Assembly (NCBI RefSeq): GCF_024741235.1
Contig: NZ_JANSKA010000004.1
Span: forward strand, 186,001-250,000
Length of the DNA stretch: 64,000 nucleotides
Source: Tractidigestivibacter montrealensis
GTDB taxonomy: Bacteria > Actinomycetota > Coriobacteriia > Coriobacteriales > Atopobiaceae
Direction of reading: 5' to 3'
The translations under genes were made by a program, and so were the position numbers. Below, in pieces: positions 25,404-33,755 of this stretch; position 1 is the stretch's first letter; every line of letters starts with the position of its first letter. The notes below the pieces were generated by a model that was not told where the DNA came from, made no database searches, and saw only the letters and a list, made by a program, of their open reading frames with translations.

Positions 25404-26099
25404 ATGGCATCCGGAGAAGTTACAAGGCGGTTCTCGCGTGGGATGGACGTGAGCGGTCGCAGGCTTGTGGTGTTTGACTTTGACGGCACGCTCTCGGATA
25501 CCATTGCGGGCATCATCGCCACGGCCCGCACCGTCCTCCGCGAACACGGTCTGAGCGGCGAAGACATGGGAGACCTCAGACGCCTTGTGGGGCCGCCCTT
25601 CCCCGAGGCCTTCTCGATGGTCTATGGCTACTCGGCAGAGGAGGCCGCGCGGATTACCGAGGAGTACCGCGCCATCTACAACACGCTGGGCGCCGAGGCG
25701 TTTCCCGCCATCCCGGGCATGGTGGAGCTTGCGGATTCGCTCCATGCCGCCGGCAAGGTGCTTGCCGTTGCCTCGTCAAAGCGTGCGGCCTTGCTCGAGC
25801 GCGGCATGCGTGAGTCTGGCCTTGCTGCTCACTTCGACGTCTACCTGGGAAAACTCGATGACGGCACCGACACCAAGCCGCAGACCATCCGGCGCGCGAT
25901 GGACCGCACGGGGCTTGGGCCCCATGACGCGGTGATGGTGGGCGATCGGTTCTACGACGTTGACGCCGCGACGGAGGTGGGCATTCCCTGCGTTGGCGTT
26001 CACTATGCGCGCACGTGCGAGGTGGCAGAGCTCTGGGACGCCGGGGCGGTTGCCGTTGCCGAGACCGTAGGGGAGCTTGGGCACATACTTCTGGGGTGA
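25404..26099 (+). CDS. HAD-family hydrolase (phosphoglycolate phosphatase-like)
   Basis: 231 aa. Motif I VVFDFDGTLSDT, motif II LAVASSKR, motif III Lys in TDTKPQTI, and motif IV VMVGDRFYDVDAA, with an alpha-helical cap at about 30-95, as in Gph/PpaX phosphatases. ATG at 25404 behind GGGGGAGAG; the internal ATG of MDVSGRR (25443) is an alternative. It is divergent from the DUF1015 gene. Physiological substrate unknown. Confidence 0.88.
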   Translation: MASGEVTRRFSRGMDVSGRRLVVFDFDGTLSDTIAGIIATARTVLREHGLSGEDMGDLRRLVGPPFPEAFSMVYGYSAEEAARITEEYRAIYNTLGAEAFPAIPGMVELADSLHAAGKVLAVASSKRAALLERGMRESGLAAHFDVYLGKLDDGTDTKPQTIRRAMDRTGLGPHDAVMVGDRFYDVDAATEVGIPCVGVHYARTCEVAELWDAGAVAVAETVGELGHILLG

Positions 26100-26216
26100 G
26101 GCATGGGGCGCCCGCCGAATTTTGGGCTCCCAGCGCATCCAACCAGCTGATGTGGGGTAGAACAGAGAGCATCACGGCCGCGGGACGGGCTCGTCCCGCT
26201 TCTGAAGGGAGACATC

Positions 26217-26570
26217 ATGGCAGACTTCGATATCACGGACGGCTTCCGCAAGGTCTTCCTGGCAAGCGTGGGCGCAGTCGCCACCACCGCCGAGAAGTCC
26301 CAGGAGATCATCGACGGCTTCGTCAAGAAGGGCGAGCTTACCGTTGCCCAGGGCAAGGCCATCAACGAGGAGCTTACCCGCAAGGCAAAGGAGGTCGTTG
26401 GCGACACGTCCGACGCCGCCCTGCGCGCCAAGATGGAGGCTATGACCCCCGAGGAGCGTGCGGACTTTGCCAAGAAGGTCGCCTCTATGGCTTCTGACAT
26501 CGACGCAGACGTCGTCGAGCCGGATTCCGTCGAGGACGCCCCCGTCGATGATGGTGACGCCAAGGAGTAG
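26217..26570 (+). CDS. Phasin-like small helical protein
   Basis: 117 aa, two long amphipathic helices followed by an acidic Asp/Glu tail. The pattern GFRKVFLASVGAVATTAEKSQEI..VKKGELTVAQGK matches the phasin/PhaF-like family often found in Firmicutes and Actinobacteria beside UbiB kinases, where no polyester granules are involved. It ends 5 bases before the UbiB gene, whose ribosome site AAGGAG lies in its last codons, so the two are coupled. Might regulate or scaffold the kinase at the membrane; this is inference. Confidence 0.8.
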   Translation: MADFDITDGFRKVFLASVGAVATTAEKSQEIIDGFVKKGELTVAQGKAINEELTRKAKEVVGDTSDAALRAKMEAMTPEERADFAKKVASMASDIDADVVEPDSVEDAPVDDGDAKE

Positions 26571-26575
26571 AACCT

Positions 26576-28339
26576 GTGCCAGAAGTTCACGACACAAGGG
26601 ATGTCACAAAGGGGAGCTCGCCACATACCAGTGACGAGCTCCTTGACGCGTGGTACAAGAGCGTGAGCGAGGACGGCTTCGAGGACGACGACGCGCAGAC
26701 CATCGGTCTGTTTGGTGGTCGCAGCAAGACGTCTGACGGGTACGAGTCGTCGCGCAGCTCGCGGCTCAAGCGCGTCCGCGAGATTCTCTCGATTGTGCGT
26801 CGCTATGACATCTTCCACGGCCTCACGCCAAAGAGTCTGCGTCACATGCTCGAGGAGCTTGGCCCCACCTTCGTGAAGGCGGGACAGATTCTCTCCATGC
26901 GCTCGGAGATACTGCCCGAGAGTTTCTGTCGAGAGCTTACCAAGCTCCGCTCGGATGTCGAGCCCATGGACCGCGACACGGTGCTCCAGGCGCTTCGCGA
27001 CGAGTACGACACTCCCATTGAGGACATCTTCGACGCCATCGACGATGTTCCTTTGGGCTCCGCCTCCGTGGCCCAGGTGCACAAGGCACGTCTCGTCACG
27101 GGCGAGATGGTCGCCATCAAGGTGCAGCGCCCACACGTCCAGGAGACCATGGCACAAGACATCGCCATCATGCGCTCGCTCGTGGGGTTCATGGACCGTT
27201 TCATGTCGGGGAGCCAGTTCCTGGACATGCAGTCGGTAGTGGACGAGCTTTGGCAGTCCTTCCGCGACGAGACAGACTTCCTTGTGGAAGCCAGAAACCT
27301 CGAGGAGTTTAGGCGCAACAACGCGGACTGCAAGTTTGTCGACTGCCCCAAGCCCTATCCCAAGCTCTGCACCAAGCACGTCGTGGTCATGGACTACATC
27401 GAGGGCATTCCCATCGACAAGACGGCAAAGCTGGTCGCTGCCGGCTACGACCTCGAGGAGATAGGCACCAAGCTCGTCGACAACTACACGCGCCAGATGA
27501 TCGATGACGGCTTCTTCCACGCGGACCCCCATCCCGGCAACCTCATCGTCCGCGGCGGGCAGATCGTCTACATCGACCTGGGAATCATGGGGCGTCTCTC
27601 CTCGCATGACCGCAAGGCCATGTCGGACATGGTAAAGGCCGTCGCACTGAGGGACTCTGCCGGGCTAGCCGACGGTCTCCTGCGCTTCTCGATATCTGAC
27701 ACTTCCGCCGTCGACCACGCGCACCTCCTGGACGATCTCGACATGATCATTGCCGACTACGGCGAGGCTGACCTCGCAGACCTTGACGTTGGCTCCTTCG
27801 TGAACTCTCTCATCTCTATGGCGAGAAAGAACGGCGTCGAGCTTCCCGGCACGGTCACCATGCTGGCACGCTCCCTCGTGACGCTCGAGGGCGTGGTCGA
27901 CGAGTTTCTCCCTGGTGTCTCGATCATCGAGATCATCACGGCCCACATCAAGGCTCACACCACGCCAGAGGACCTCATCGAGCACGAGGTCAAGGGCTTC
28001 ACGCGCGAGGGAACGCGCGCCGCGCATGGACTTCTCGGCGCGGCCTCGCAGGCGGACCTTGCCATGAAGATGCTCACCCGCGGCCAGCTGCGGCTTAACC
28101 TGGACGTGGCGGGAACAGAGGACCCTATCAACGACTTTGCCCACATTGCCAACAGGCTCTCGATGAGCGTGATGGTGGCGGGCCTCTTCATTGGCTCGTC
28201 GGTGGTCTACTATGCGCGCATCCAGCCCGTTATCTTTGGCATTCCCATCATCGGCTTTGTGGGCTACCTTGCTGCCCTCATCCTGGGCATATGGGTTGCC
28301 CGTAGCATCATCAAGGACGACCGTCGCCGCAGGCGATGA
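26576..28339 (+). CDS. AarF/UbiB family atypical kinase
   Basis: 587 aa. Contains the family KxGQ motif (FVKAGQILSMRSEILP), the Ala-rich loop PLGSASVAQVHKA, VAIKVQRP with the ATP Lys, catalytic HADPHPGNL and metal site YIDLGIMG, then two C-terminal membrane helices (about 530-580). UbiB-like ATPases are linked to isoprenoid-lipid or quinone handling; the substrate here is unknown. GTG start behind AAGGAG. Its TGA stop is the first three bases of a 29-bp palindrome. Confidence 0.9.
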   Translation: MPEVHDTRDVTKGSSPHTSDELLDAWYKSVSEDGFEDDDAQTIGLFGGRSKTSDGYESSRSSRLKRVREILSIVRRYDIFHGLTPKSLRHMLEELGPTFVKAGQILSMRSEILPESFCRELTKLRSDVEPMDRDTVLQALRDEYDTPIEDIFDAIDDVPLGSASVAQVHKARLVTGEMVAIKVQRPHVQETMAQDIAIMRSLVGFMDRFMSGSQFLDMQSVVDELWQSFRDETDFLVEARNLEEFRRNNADCKFVDCPKPYPKLCTKHVVVMDYIEGIPIDKTAKLVAAGYDLEEIGTKLVDNYTRQMIDDGFFHADPHPGNLIVRGGQIVYIDLGIMGRLSSHDRKAMSDMVKAVALRDSAGLADGLLRFSISDTSAVDHAHLLDDLDMIIADYGEADLADLDVGSFVNSLISMARKNGVELPGTVTMLARSLVTLEGVVDEFLPGVSIIEIITAHIKAHTTPEDLIEHEVKGFTREGTRAAHGLLGAASQADLAMKMLTRGQLRLNLDVAGTEDPINDFAHIANRLSMSVMVAGLFIGSSVVYYARIQPVIFGIPIIGFVGYLAALILGIWVARSIIKDDRRRRR

Positions 28340-28365
28340 GACAAAGGGACAGTCCCTTTGTCTCA
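28337..28365. repeat. 29-bp palindrome, copy 3
   Basis: Perfect arms TGAGACAAAGGGAC and complement around A. The first TGA is the stop of the UbiB gene. Symmetry extends four more bases on each side (GCGA/TCGC). It lies between convergent genes and could serve as terminator for both. Confidence 0.92.
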
Positions 28366-28374
28366 TCGCGTATG

Positions 28375-29934
28375 CTAACGTGCCATGGCGCGTGGGGCGG
28401 GTAGCGTTTGTGTGCCGTTCACCGCAAGATCAATGACGCGATAAGCACCGTCGTAGATGCCCGCCTTGGCGGCGTCCTCGATGCGGTCGCACATAAAGCC
28501 GAGAAGCCCACGCTCGCGCTGGAACGAGTCGATCATCGAGAGCACCTCTGCGGTGTCGTCCATCTCATACGTGCCGTCGCCAACCTCCGCTGCGCGGATG
28601 GCGCCCCAGGCCTCGTGGCCTCCCACGCGGTGGATCATGAGCTTGGGCACGGGGTAGAACGAGAACTCGCTCGGCTTGGTGACCAGCACATCCGAGCAGC
28701 GCATGAGCAGGTTGGACGAGTAGACCGCCGTGAAGATGTCCTTGTCGCAGAAGGCGTGCACGCCGCTCACGTCACCGTCGAGTGCCGCCGTTGCAAACCG
28801 CGCTACCTCGTCTATGCCCTCGAAGTGGGGGAGCGCCTCGCTGCGAAGGCCGTCCACGCTTTTGAGCAGCGCGTCCCACACCTTCTTGTGGTCTCCCACG
28901 TTGACAAAGACCACGGCCTCCCCACGCCTCACATAGGGGAGGAGATGCTCCACGATTGCCGCGAAGAGCTCCTGCTGGGCTCCTGCGCCGCCAACGGAGA
29001 GCAGGTAGCGCACGGGGCCGCCTCCCATGACGCGGTTCCTGCGTCGCGAGCAGTCTGCGGGGATGTTGGAGACAAGCTCGTGGTCAACGTAGTGGCCTGT
29101 GTAGTAGATTGACCCTTCGGGCATGGGCTTGAGCTGGCGTGCGGGGTCCATGCCGCGAAGCTGGTGATACCCCAGGTAGGCGCTGGGCGTCTGCACCGTG
29201 TGGATTGAGCCCTCCGCAAGGTGGAGCGCCATGGGCCAGTTGTCGGGGATGGCGTTCACCACGTGAGTCATGCCCGCGTGCACAGCTGCCTGCGAGGGCC
29301 AGACATGCGTTCCCACGTAGGGGATGTCCTTGTCGATGTCGTGGAAGAGGGGCACACAGAGCTCGGCGTTCTTCTGGTCCGCCGCGTTGTACGAGAGCTT
29401 GCGGAAACCCTCCGAGTTGAGCGGCTCCCACACGAGCTTGTTGAAGGCCCCAACGCGCTGAGAGATTCTCGACCCCTTGGAGTAGAGGTCGTTCTGGTAG
29501 CGGATGACCTTGGAGCCCGTGGCGTCCTTGAAGGAGGCAAGGTCAAGCCAGTAGGGCGTGTAGCCCATGGCATGCGCGGCAGACGCCATGGCCATCGAGA
29601 TGCGATAGTGCCCAAAGCCCATGCGGATGTTTCCCACTATGACCGGGGCGCCGGTTGCGCCTTCCACGGTGCGGTCTGTGGCGGGTGGCTTGGGGGCCTG
29701 TGTGGCGTCTGCGTAGATGTCGAGAGGCGTGCCGTCGGGCGAGATGACGAGGTTCCTCACGCCGAGCATCTCGCCAATCACCGGTGTGGGAGCAGCCGAG
29801 AGGTGACAGACGGTCTTGGAGTCGTCGCCAAAGCGACGGAGGTAGCGCTCCTTCGATTGGACCGCCTTCTGGTACGTTGCATCGTCCTGCTCGTTGCCAA
29901 AGACGCTTCTCGCCCGGTCTGTCGACGATTCCAT
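28375..29934 (-). CDS. Unrecognised GT-B-like protein
   Basis: 519 aa, soluble. VGNIRMGFGHYRISMAMASA (about residue 100) resembles the Gly/His loop of MurG/MGDG-synthase-like GT-B enzymes, and LSVGGAGAQQELFAAI plus the late KPSEFSFYPVPKLMIH recall a donor-binding half. No family is recognised with confidence. The ATG follows a perfect AAGGAGG and the gene is divergent from a TetR regulator with two palindromic operators in between, so it is probably the regulator's main target. Possibly a glycolipid glycosyltransferase. Confidence 0.75.
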   Translation of the reverse strand: MESSTDRARSVFGNEQDDATYQKAVQSKERYLRRFGDDSKTVCHLSAAPTPVIGEMLGVRNLVISPDGTPLDIYADATQAPKPPATDRTVEGATGAPVIVGNIRMGFGHYRISMAMASAAHAMGYTPYWLDLASFKDATGSKVIRYQNDLYSKGSRISQRVGAFNKLVWEPLNSEGFRKLSYNAADQKNAELCVPLFHDIDKDIPYVGTHVWPSQAAVHAGMTHVVNAIPDNWPMALHLAEGSIHTVQTPSAYLGYHQLRGMDPARQLKPMPEGSIYYTGHYVDHELVSNIPADCSRRRNRVMGGGPVRYLLSVGGAGAQQELFAAIVEHLLPYVRRGEAVVFVNVGDHKKVWDALLKSVDGLRSEALPHFEGIDEVARFATAALDGDVSGVHAFCDKDIFTAVYSSNLLMRCSDVLVTKPSEFSFYPVPKLMIHRVGGHEAWGAIRAAEVGDGTYEMDDTAEVLSMIDSFQRERGLLGFMCDRIEDAAKAGIYDGAYRVIDLAVNGTQTLPAPRAMAR

Positions 29935-29963
29935 CGAATCCTCCTTGACCCTGTATGGACAGA

Positions 29964-30004
29964 GGTGATAGCCTCGCTATCAAGTTGATAGTAAGACTAT
30001 CACC
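29964..30004. promoter_or_regulatory. Double palindromic operator between divergent genes
   Basis: Two copies of GATAG-N5-CTATC (29967-29981 and 29987-30001), centred 20 bases apart (two helical turns), inside a larger outer palindrome GGTGATAG...CTATCACC. This is the expected layout for two TetR dimers on one face of DNA, controlling both the TetR gene and the gene at 28375. Confidence 0.8.
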
Positions 30005-30025
30005 CAGGGGAACGGAGCGTCAAGG

Positions 30026-30700
30026 ATGGCACAGGGTGAGTCAACGGCAGGTCTTGCGCCTGCGGTGCCACAGGAAAGGAGCCTTACGGGCGACGCGCGT
30101 ATGGATCGCGCCGTCGAGTGCGCAGCCGGCCTCTTCCTTAAGCGACGCATCGCGGACGTGCGCATGACCGACGTCGCAGATGCGGCAGGAGTTGGCGTGG
30201 CCACGCTCTACCGTCGTTTCTCGACCAAGACGCGCCTTGCCCTTGTGGTAGGAACGCTCCTTTGGCGGCGCTTCAACGAGCGCATTGTGGCGCTTGTCGA
30301 GTCGGATGCGTTTCTCGGCATGAGTGGCGCGGACAGGCTCGAGCGCATGCTGCGCCTCTATGCAGAGGGCTACGTGGAGAACGCCGGCTTTGTGCTTTTC
30401 ATCGACGACCTCGACGGGCTTCTCGTCACCGAGGGGGCGCCGCTTGACGCGGTTGCCGCCTACGGGCGCGAGGTGGACTCGTTCTACCTCATCTTTGCCG
30501 ACGCGTACCAGCTGGGACTCCAGGATGGCTCCGTTGCGCGCGAGGTGGACTTTCCGGTCTTCTACTGGAGCGTCGCCCATGCGCTCATGGGCGTGGCGCA
30601 GAAGCTCGCGCGCGGCGAGGTCATCCCCTCGGATGACTTCTCCTCGGGGGCTCAGGAGCTTGAGTGCATCGTTGACATGGCAGTGCGTGCGCTGAGATGA
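30026..30700 (+). CDS. TetR family transcriptional regulator
   Basis: 224 aa. Helix-turn-helix at about 30-75 (VRMTDVADAAGVGVATLYRRFSTK-type), followed by an all-helical ligand domain without recognised specificity. It probably represses itself and the divergent gene through the GATAG-N5-CTATC sites. The stop TGA is the start of palindrome copy 4. The sugar transporter follows 45 bases later, so it might also be in its transcript. Confidence 0.9.
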   Translation: MAQGESTAGLAPAVPQERSLTGDARMDRAVECAAGLFLKRRIADVRMTDVADAAGVGVATLYRRFSTKTRLALVVGTLLWRRFNERIVALVESDAFLGMSGADRLERMLRLYAEGYVENAGFVLFIDDLDGLLVTEGAPLDAVAAYGREVDSFYLIFADAYQLGLQDGSVAREVDFPVFYWSVAHALMGVAQKLARGEVIPSDDFSSGAQELECIVDMAVRALR

Positions 30701-30726
30701 GACAAAGGGACTGTCCCTTTGTCTCA
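30698..30726. repeat. 29-bp palindrome, copy 4
   Basis: TGAGACAAAGGGAC, central T instead of A, then the complement arm. Its first TGA is the stop codon of the TetR gene. Here it stands between two genes in the same direction, 19 bases before the transporter start. Confidence 0.92.
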
Positions 30727-30745
30727 TGGCGAGAGGGGAGTAGGG

Positions 30746-32146
30746 ATGGCGGGGGAGAAGGCTTCGGGGACCAGGCTTGCGGACAGGCGGGTCATCAGGC
30801 TCTTTGCGATAGGGCAGCTGGGATGGGCGATACTCTCGGGCATCGTCAGCAACTGGCTCGTCTACTTCTACATGCCCTCCGACACCATGCTCTCGCGTGG
30901 AATGGCGGTCTTTATCACCCAGGGAGCCGTGTTTGCGGGGCTCACGGTCATTGGAATCATCACGGGGTGCGGCAGGCTCCTTGACGGCTTCATCGACCCC
31001 TTTATTGCCGCGCAGTCTGACAGGCTGAAAAGCCCTCTTGGCCGCCGGATCCCGTTCATGCGCGGTGCCGCCATCCCCTTTGGCGTGATGACGGTCCTCG
31101 TCTTTGTGCTGCCGGGTACGGGCAGCGAGACTCTGAATAACGTGCTGCTCTTCTGCTGTCTCATGCTCTTCTACATCACGCTCTCGCTCTACTGCACACC
31201 CTTCAACGCGCTCATTCCCGAGCTTGGACGCACGCAGGAGCTGAGAATCGACCTCTCCACGCACATCTCGGTCACCTACTTCATTGGTACGGCGCTCGCG
31301 TACCTTGTGACCACGGTCGCTGCCTACCTCGAACCTGCGATGGGTATTGCCGGCGCCTTCAGGGTTACGGTTGCCGTGCTCGCCGCCGTTGCCGTTGCCT
31401 GCATGCTTGTGCCCGCCTTTGGCATCGACGAGACCCTCTACGCCAAGGCCGAGCCCTCCTCAACTCCCATGTTCCAGTCCGTTGCCAAGACATTCAAGAA
31501 CCATGACTTCCAGGTCTTCGAACTCTCCGACGTGCTCTACTGGGTTGCCATCACCATGTTCCAGACCGGCATGACCTACTACATCACCGAGCTCATGGGT
31601 TTGCCGGACTCGCTCTCCTTTGTCTTTTTCGCCGCAATGACGCTCATCTCGCTGCTGTTCTATGCTCCCGTGAACATGCTGGCCAAGCGCCACGGGAAGA
31701 AGCGCATAGTCGCGTTTGGCTTTTTCTTCTTCTGTGCGGCGTTCGCAGTCACCTCGGTGTGCGGCATGTTTGGCATCCCGGGTATGGTGTGGGGCATGCT
31801 CGTGGCGGTGCTTGCTGCCGTGCCCATGGCCATCCTTGGCATCCTTCCCCAGGCGGTGTTGGCAGACATCGCGGAGTGCGACGCCGTGGAGACGGGCGAG
31901 AGGCGCGAGGGCATGTTCTACGCGGCTCGCACCTTCTCGATGACCTTGGGTCAGACGCTTGCGATGATCCTCTTCACCTCCATCTCCATCCTCGGCGAGA
32001 ACGGCATGGGCTACCGGGCCACCGCGATTGTTGCCACGGCGTTCTGCCTCATAGGAGGCCTTGTCTTTACGCGCTACAACGAGCGGCGCGTGCTTGGGAC
32101 TATTGGGGGCGCCTCTGGTGAGGCCAGGGGAGGCGACAGGGCGTGA
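30746..32146 (+). CDS. GPH-family sugar:cation symporter (MelB-like)
   Basis: 466-aa membrane protein with about 12 segments. GCGRLLDGFIDPFIAAQSDR and the loop PLGRRIPFM match the signature region of glycoside-pentoside-hexuronide symporters, which take up galactosides or similar sugars with H+ or Na+. ATG 30746 gives the usual N-terminus (RLFAIGQLGWAILSGI). It overlaps the alpha-galactosidase gene by 4 bases (GTGA), so uptake and hydrolysis are coupled; alpha-galactosides are the likely substrates. Confidence 0.9.
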   Translation: MAGEKASGTRLADRRVIRLFAIGQLGWAILSGIVSNWLVYFYMPSDTMLSRGMAVFITQGAVFAGLTVIGIITGCGRLLDGFIDPFIAAQSDRLKSPLGRRIPFMRGAAIPFGVMTVLVFVLPGTGSETLNNVLLFCCLMLFYITLSLYCTPFNALIPELGRTQELRIDLSTHISVTYFIGTALAYLVTTVAAYLEPAMGIAGAFRVTVAVLAAVAVACMLVPAFGIDETLYAKAEPSSTPMFQSVAKTFKNHDFQVFELSDVLYWVAITMFQTGMTYYITELMGLPDSLSFVFFAAMTLISLLFYAPVNMLAKRHGKKRIVAFGFFFFCAAFAVTSVCGMFGIPGMVWGMLVAVLAAVPMAILGILPQAVLADIAECDAVETGERREGMFYAARTFSMTLGQTLAMILFTSISILGENGMGYRATAIVATAFCLIGGLVFTRYNERRVLGTIGGASGEARGGDRA

Positions 32147-33729
32147 CGGCGCTTCTCGGTGAGCCTACCTTCTGTGTGCGCTGGCACACGGCGTCTGACC
32201 AGGGACGCGTGGCCCATGTGCAGGCATCTGGCTTGGTGACCGGTACGGATGCGGCAACGCTCGGTATCTCACTTGTGCGCGACGGGGAGTGCTGGCGGCT
32301 GTGCGCGGAGCCCCGGCGTGAGGTTGTGATCGACGCCGTGGAGGCAACGCTGCCCGCGGCGCTGGGTGAGGCAACGGCGCTCTACCTGAACGGCTACAAC
32401 TCCTGGACAGACTCCGTGGAGCGCAGCCCGCGCGATCGCATGCGCAACTTCTCCGTGCCACGCGTGGCCATTCGTCACTGGGTGCTCGACGCCTCGGGCG
32501 ACTACCGCTTTGTGGAGGAGGACGAGAGACCCGGTCACCAGCATGGCTTTACCTATGGCTACGTGCGGCGGGATGGCGAGGCTGCCCTGGTGGGCTCGCT
32601 TGGAGAGGGCACGGGGATGACGCTCATCCGCGAGGACCTGCCCGCGGGAGTGCTTCTCGTGGGCAAGGAGCCGCCGGCGGTTCTCGTGAGTGCTGGCGAT
32701 AGGTGCTGCCTTTTGGGGCTTGCTGTGGTGCGGGCGGGGAGCGTTGACGAGGCGGCTGGCCGCTGGCTTGCGCTCTGTGGTATCGCCGCCCCGCCCTGCT
32801 CGCCGCTTGTGGGCTACACCAGCTGGTATCGCCACTACACGGACATCTCGGAGCCATGCCTGCTGCACGACTTGGATGCGCTTGCGGACTGCCTTGAGGG
32901 CTACGACCTGGGTACGCGCCGTTCAACCTTCCAGATGGATGACGGCTACACGCGCGTGGGGGACTGGCTCCAACCGGATGCCGAGAAGTTCCCGCACGGC
33001 CTTGTCGCCGTGGCCGCTGCCGCTCGTGAGCGCGGGCTCATGCCGGGCATCTGGGTTGCGCCCTTCGTGTGCGAGCGCGAGTCCCAGCTCTTCTCGGCGC
33101 ATCCGGACTGGCTGCTTCGTGACGAGAAGGGCGAGCTTGTGGTGACCGGCTCGCACTGGTCCGGGCACGTGGCACTCGATACGCTGAATCCTGAGGTGCG
33201 GGAATACGTGGCACGCGTCATGGCAACGCTCACCGGCGAGTGGGGATTCTCGCTTCTCAAGTGCGACTTCCTCTATGCGGCGTGCATGCTCCCGCATGGC
33301 GGCATGAACCGAGGTCAGCTCATGGCTGACGCCATCGACCTCATGCGCCAGAGCGCAGCGCCTGGCACGTGGTTTGACCTGTGCGGCGTTCCGGTTGGCT
33401 CTGCCTTGGGGCGCACGGAGTTCTGCCGCATTGGCTGCGACGTGGGGCTGGACTGGGACGGGGCCGCCTACATGCGTGGCACCGGCCGCGAGCGGGTGAG
33501 CACCAAGAACAGCCTTGCAAACACGCGCGGTCGTGCGCATCTCGACGGCAGGGCGTTTAGGTGCGATCCGGACGTCTTCTTCCTGCGGCCGGGCGTGCGC
33601 CTTAACGACGCGCAGCGCTCGGAGCTTCTCGAGGCAGACGCCATGCTTGGCGGCGTGCTCTTTACCTCGGACGACATGTCGCTTTGGGACGCCGACCAAC
33701 GCGCTCTCTTCTCGCGCGCGTTGGGATGA
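32143..33729 (+). CDS. Alpha-galactosidase-like glycoside hydrolase (GH36 type)
   Basis: 528 aa, cytosolic. The (beta/alpha)8 core shows STFQMDDGYTRVGDW, GIWVAPFVCER, the nucleophile LLKCDFLYA (KxD) and the acid/base region CRIGCDVGLDWD. It is shorter than the usual 700-aa GH36 enzymes because the N-terminal beta domain is reduced. It would release galactose from melibiose- or raffinose-type sugars brought in by the coupled symporter. The TGA stop belongs to palindrome copy 5. Confidence 0.87.
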   Translation: MTALLGEPTFCVRWHTASDQGRVAHVQASGLVTGTDAATLGISLVRDGECWRLCAEPRREVVIDAVEATLPAALGEATALYLNGYNSWTDSVERSPRDRMRNFSVPRVAIRHWVLDASGDYRFVEEDERPGHQHGFTYGYVRRDGEAALVGSLGEGTGMTLIREDLPAGVLLVGKEPPAVLVSAGDRCCLLGLAVVRAGSVDEAAGRWLALCGIAAPPCSPLVGYTSWYRHYTDISEPCLLHDLDALADCLEGYDLGTRRSTFQMDDGYTRVGDWLQPDAEKFPHGLVAVAAAARERGLMPGIWVAPFVCERESQLFSAHPDWLLRDEKGELVVTGSHWSGHVALDTLNPEVREYVARVMATLTGEWGFSLLKCDFLYAACMLPHGGMNRGQLMADAIDLMRQSAAPGTWFDLCGVPVGSALGRTEFCRIGCDVGLDWDGAAYMRGTGRERVSTKNSLANTRGRAHLDGRAFRCDPDVFFLRPGVRLNDAQRSELLEADAMLGGVLFTSDDMSLWDADQRALFSRALG

Positions 33730-33755
33730 GACAAAGGGACAGTCCCTTTGTCTCA
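33727..33755. repeat. 29-bp palindrome, copy 5, shared stop codons
   Basis: Perfect palindrome. The TGA on the + strand stops the alpha-galactosidase gene and the TGA on the - strand stops the convergent GNAT-fusion gene. Symmetry extends five bases on each side (TGGGA/TCCCA), giving a 39-bp hairpin. Confidence 0.93.

Noticed and set aside
30041-31264. 407-aa leftward frame opposite TetR and the symporter
   Set aside because: It crosses the gene boundary and the 29-bp palindrome and has low-complexity Arg/His-rich composition.
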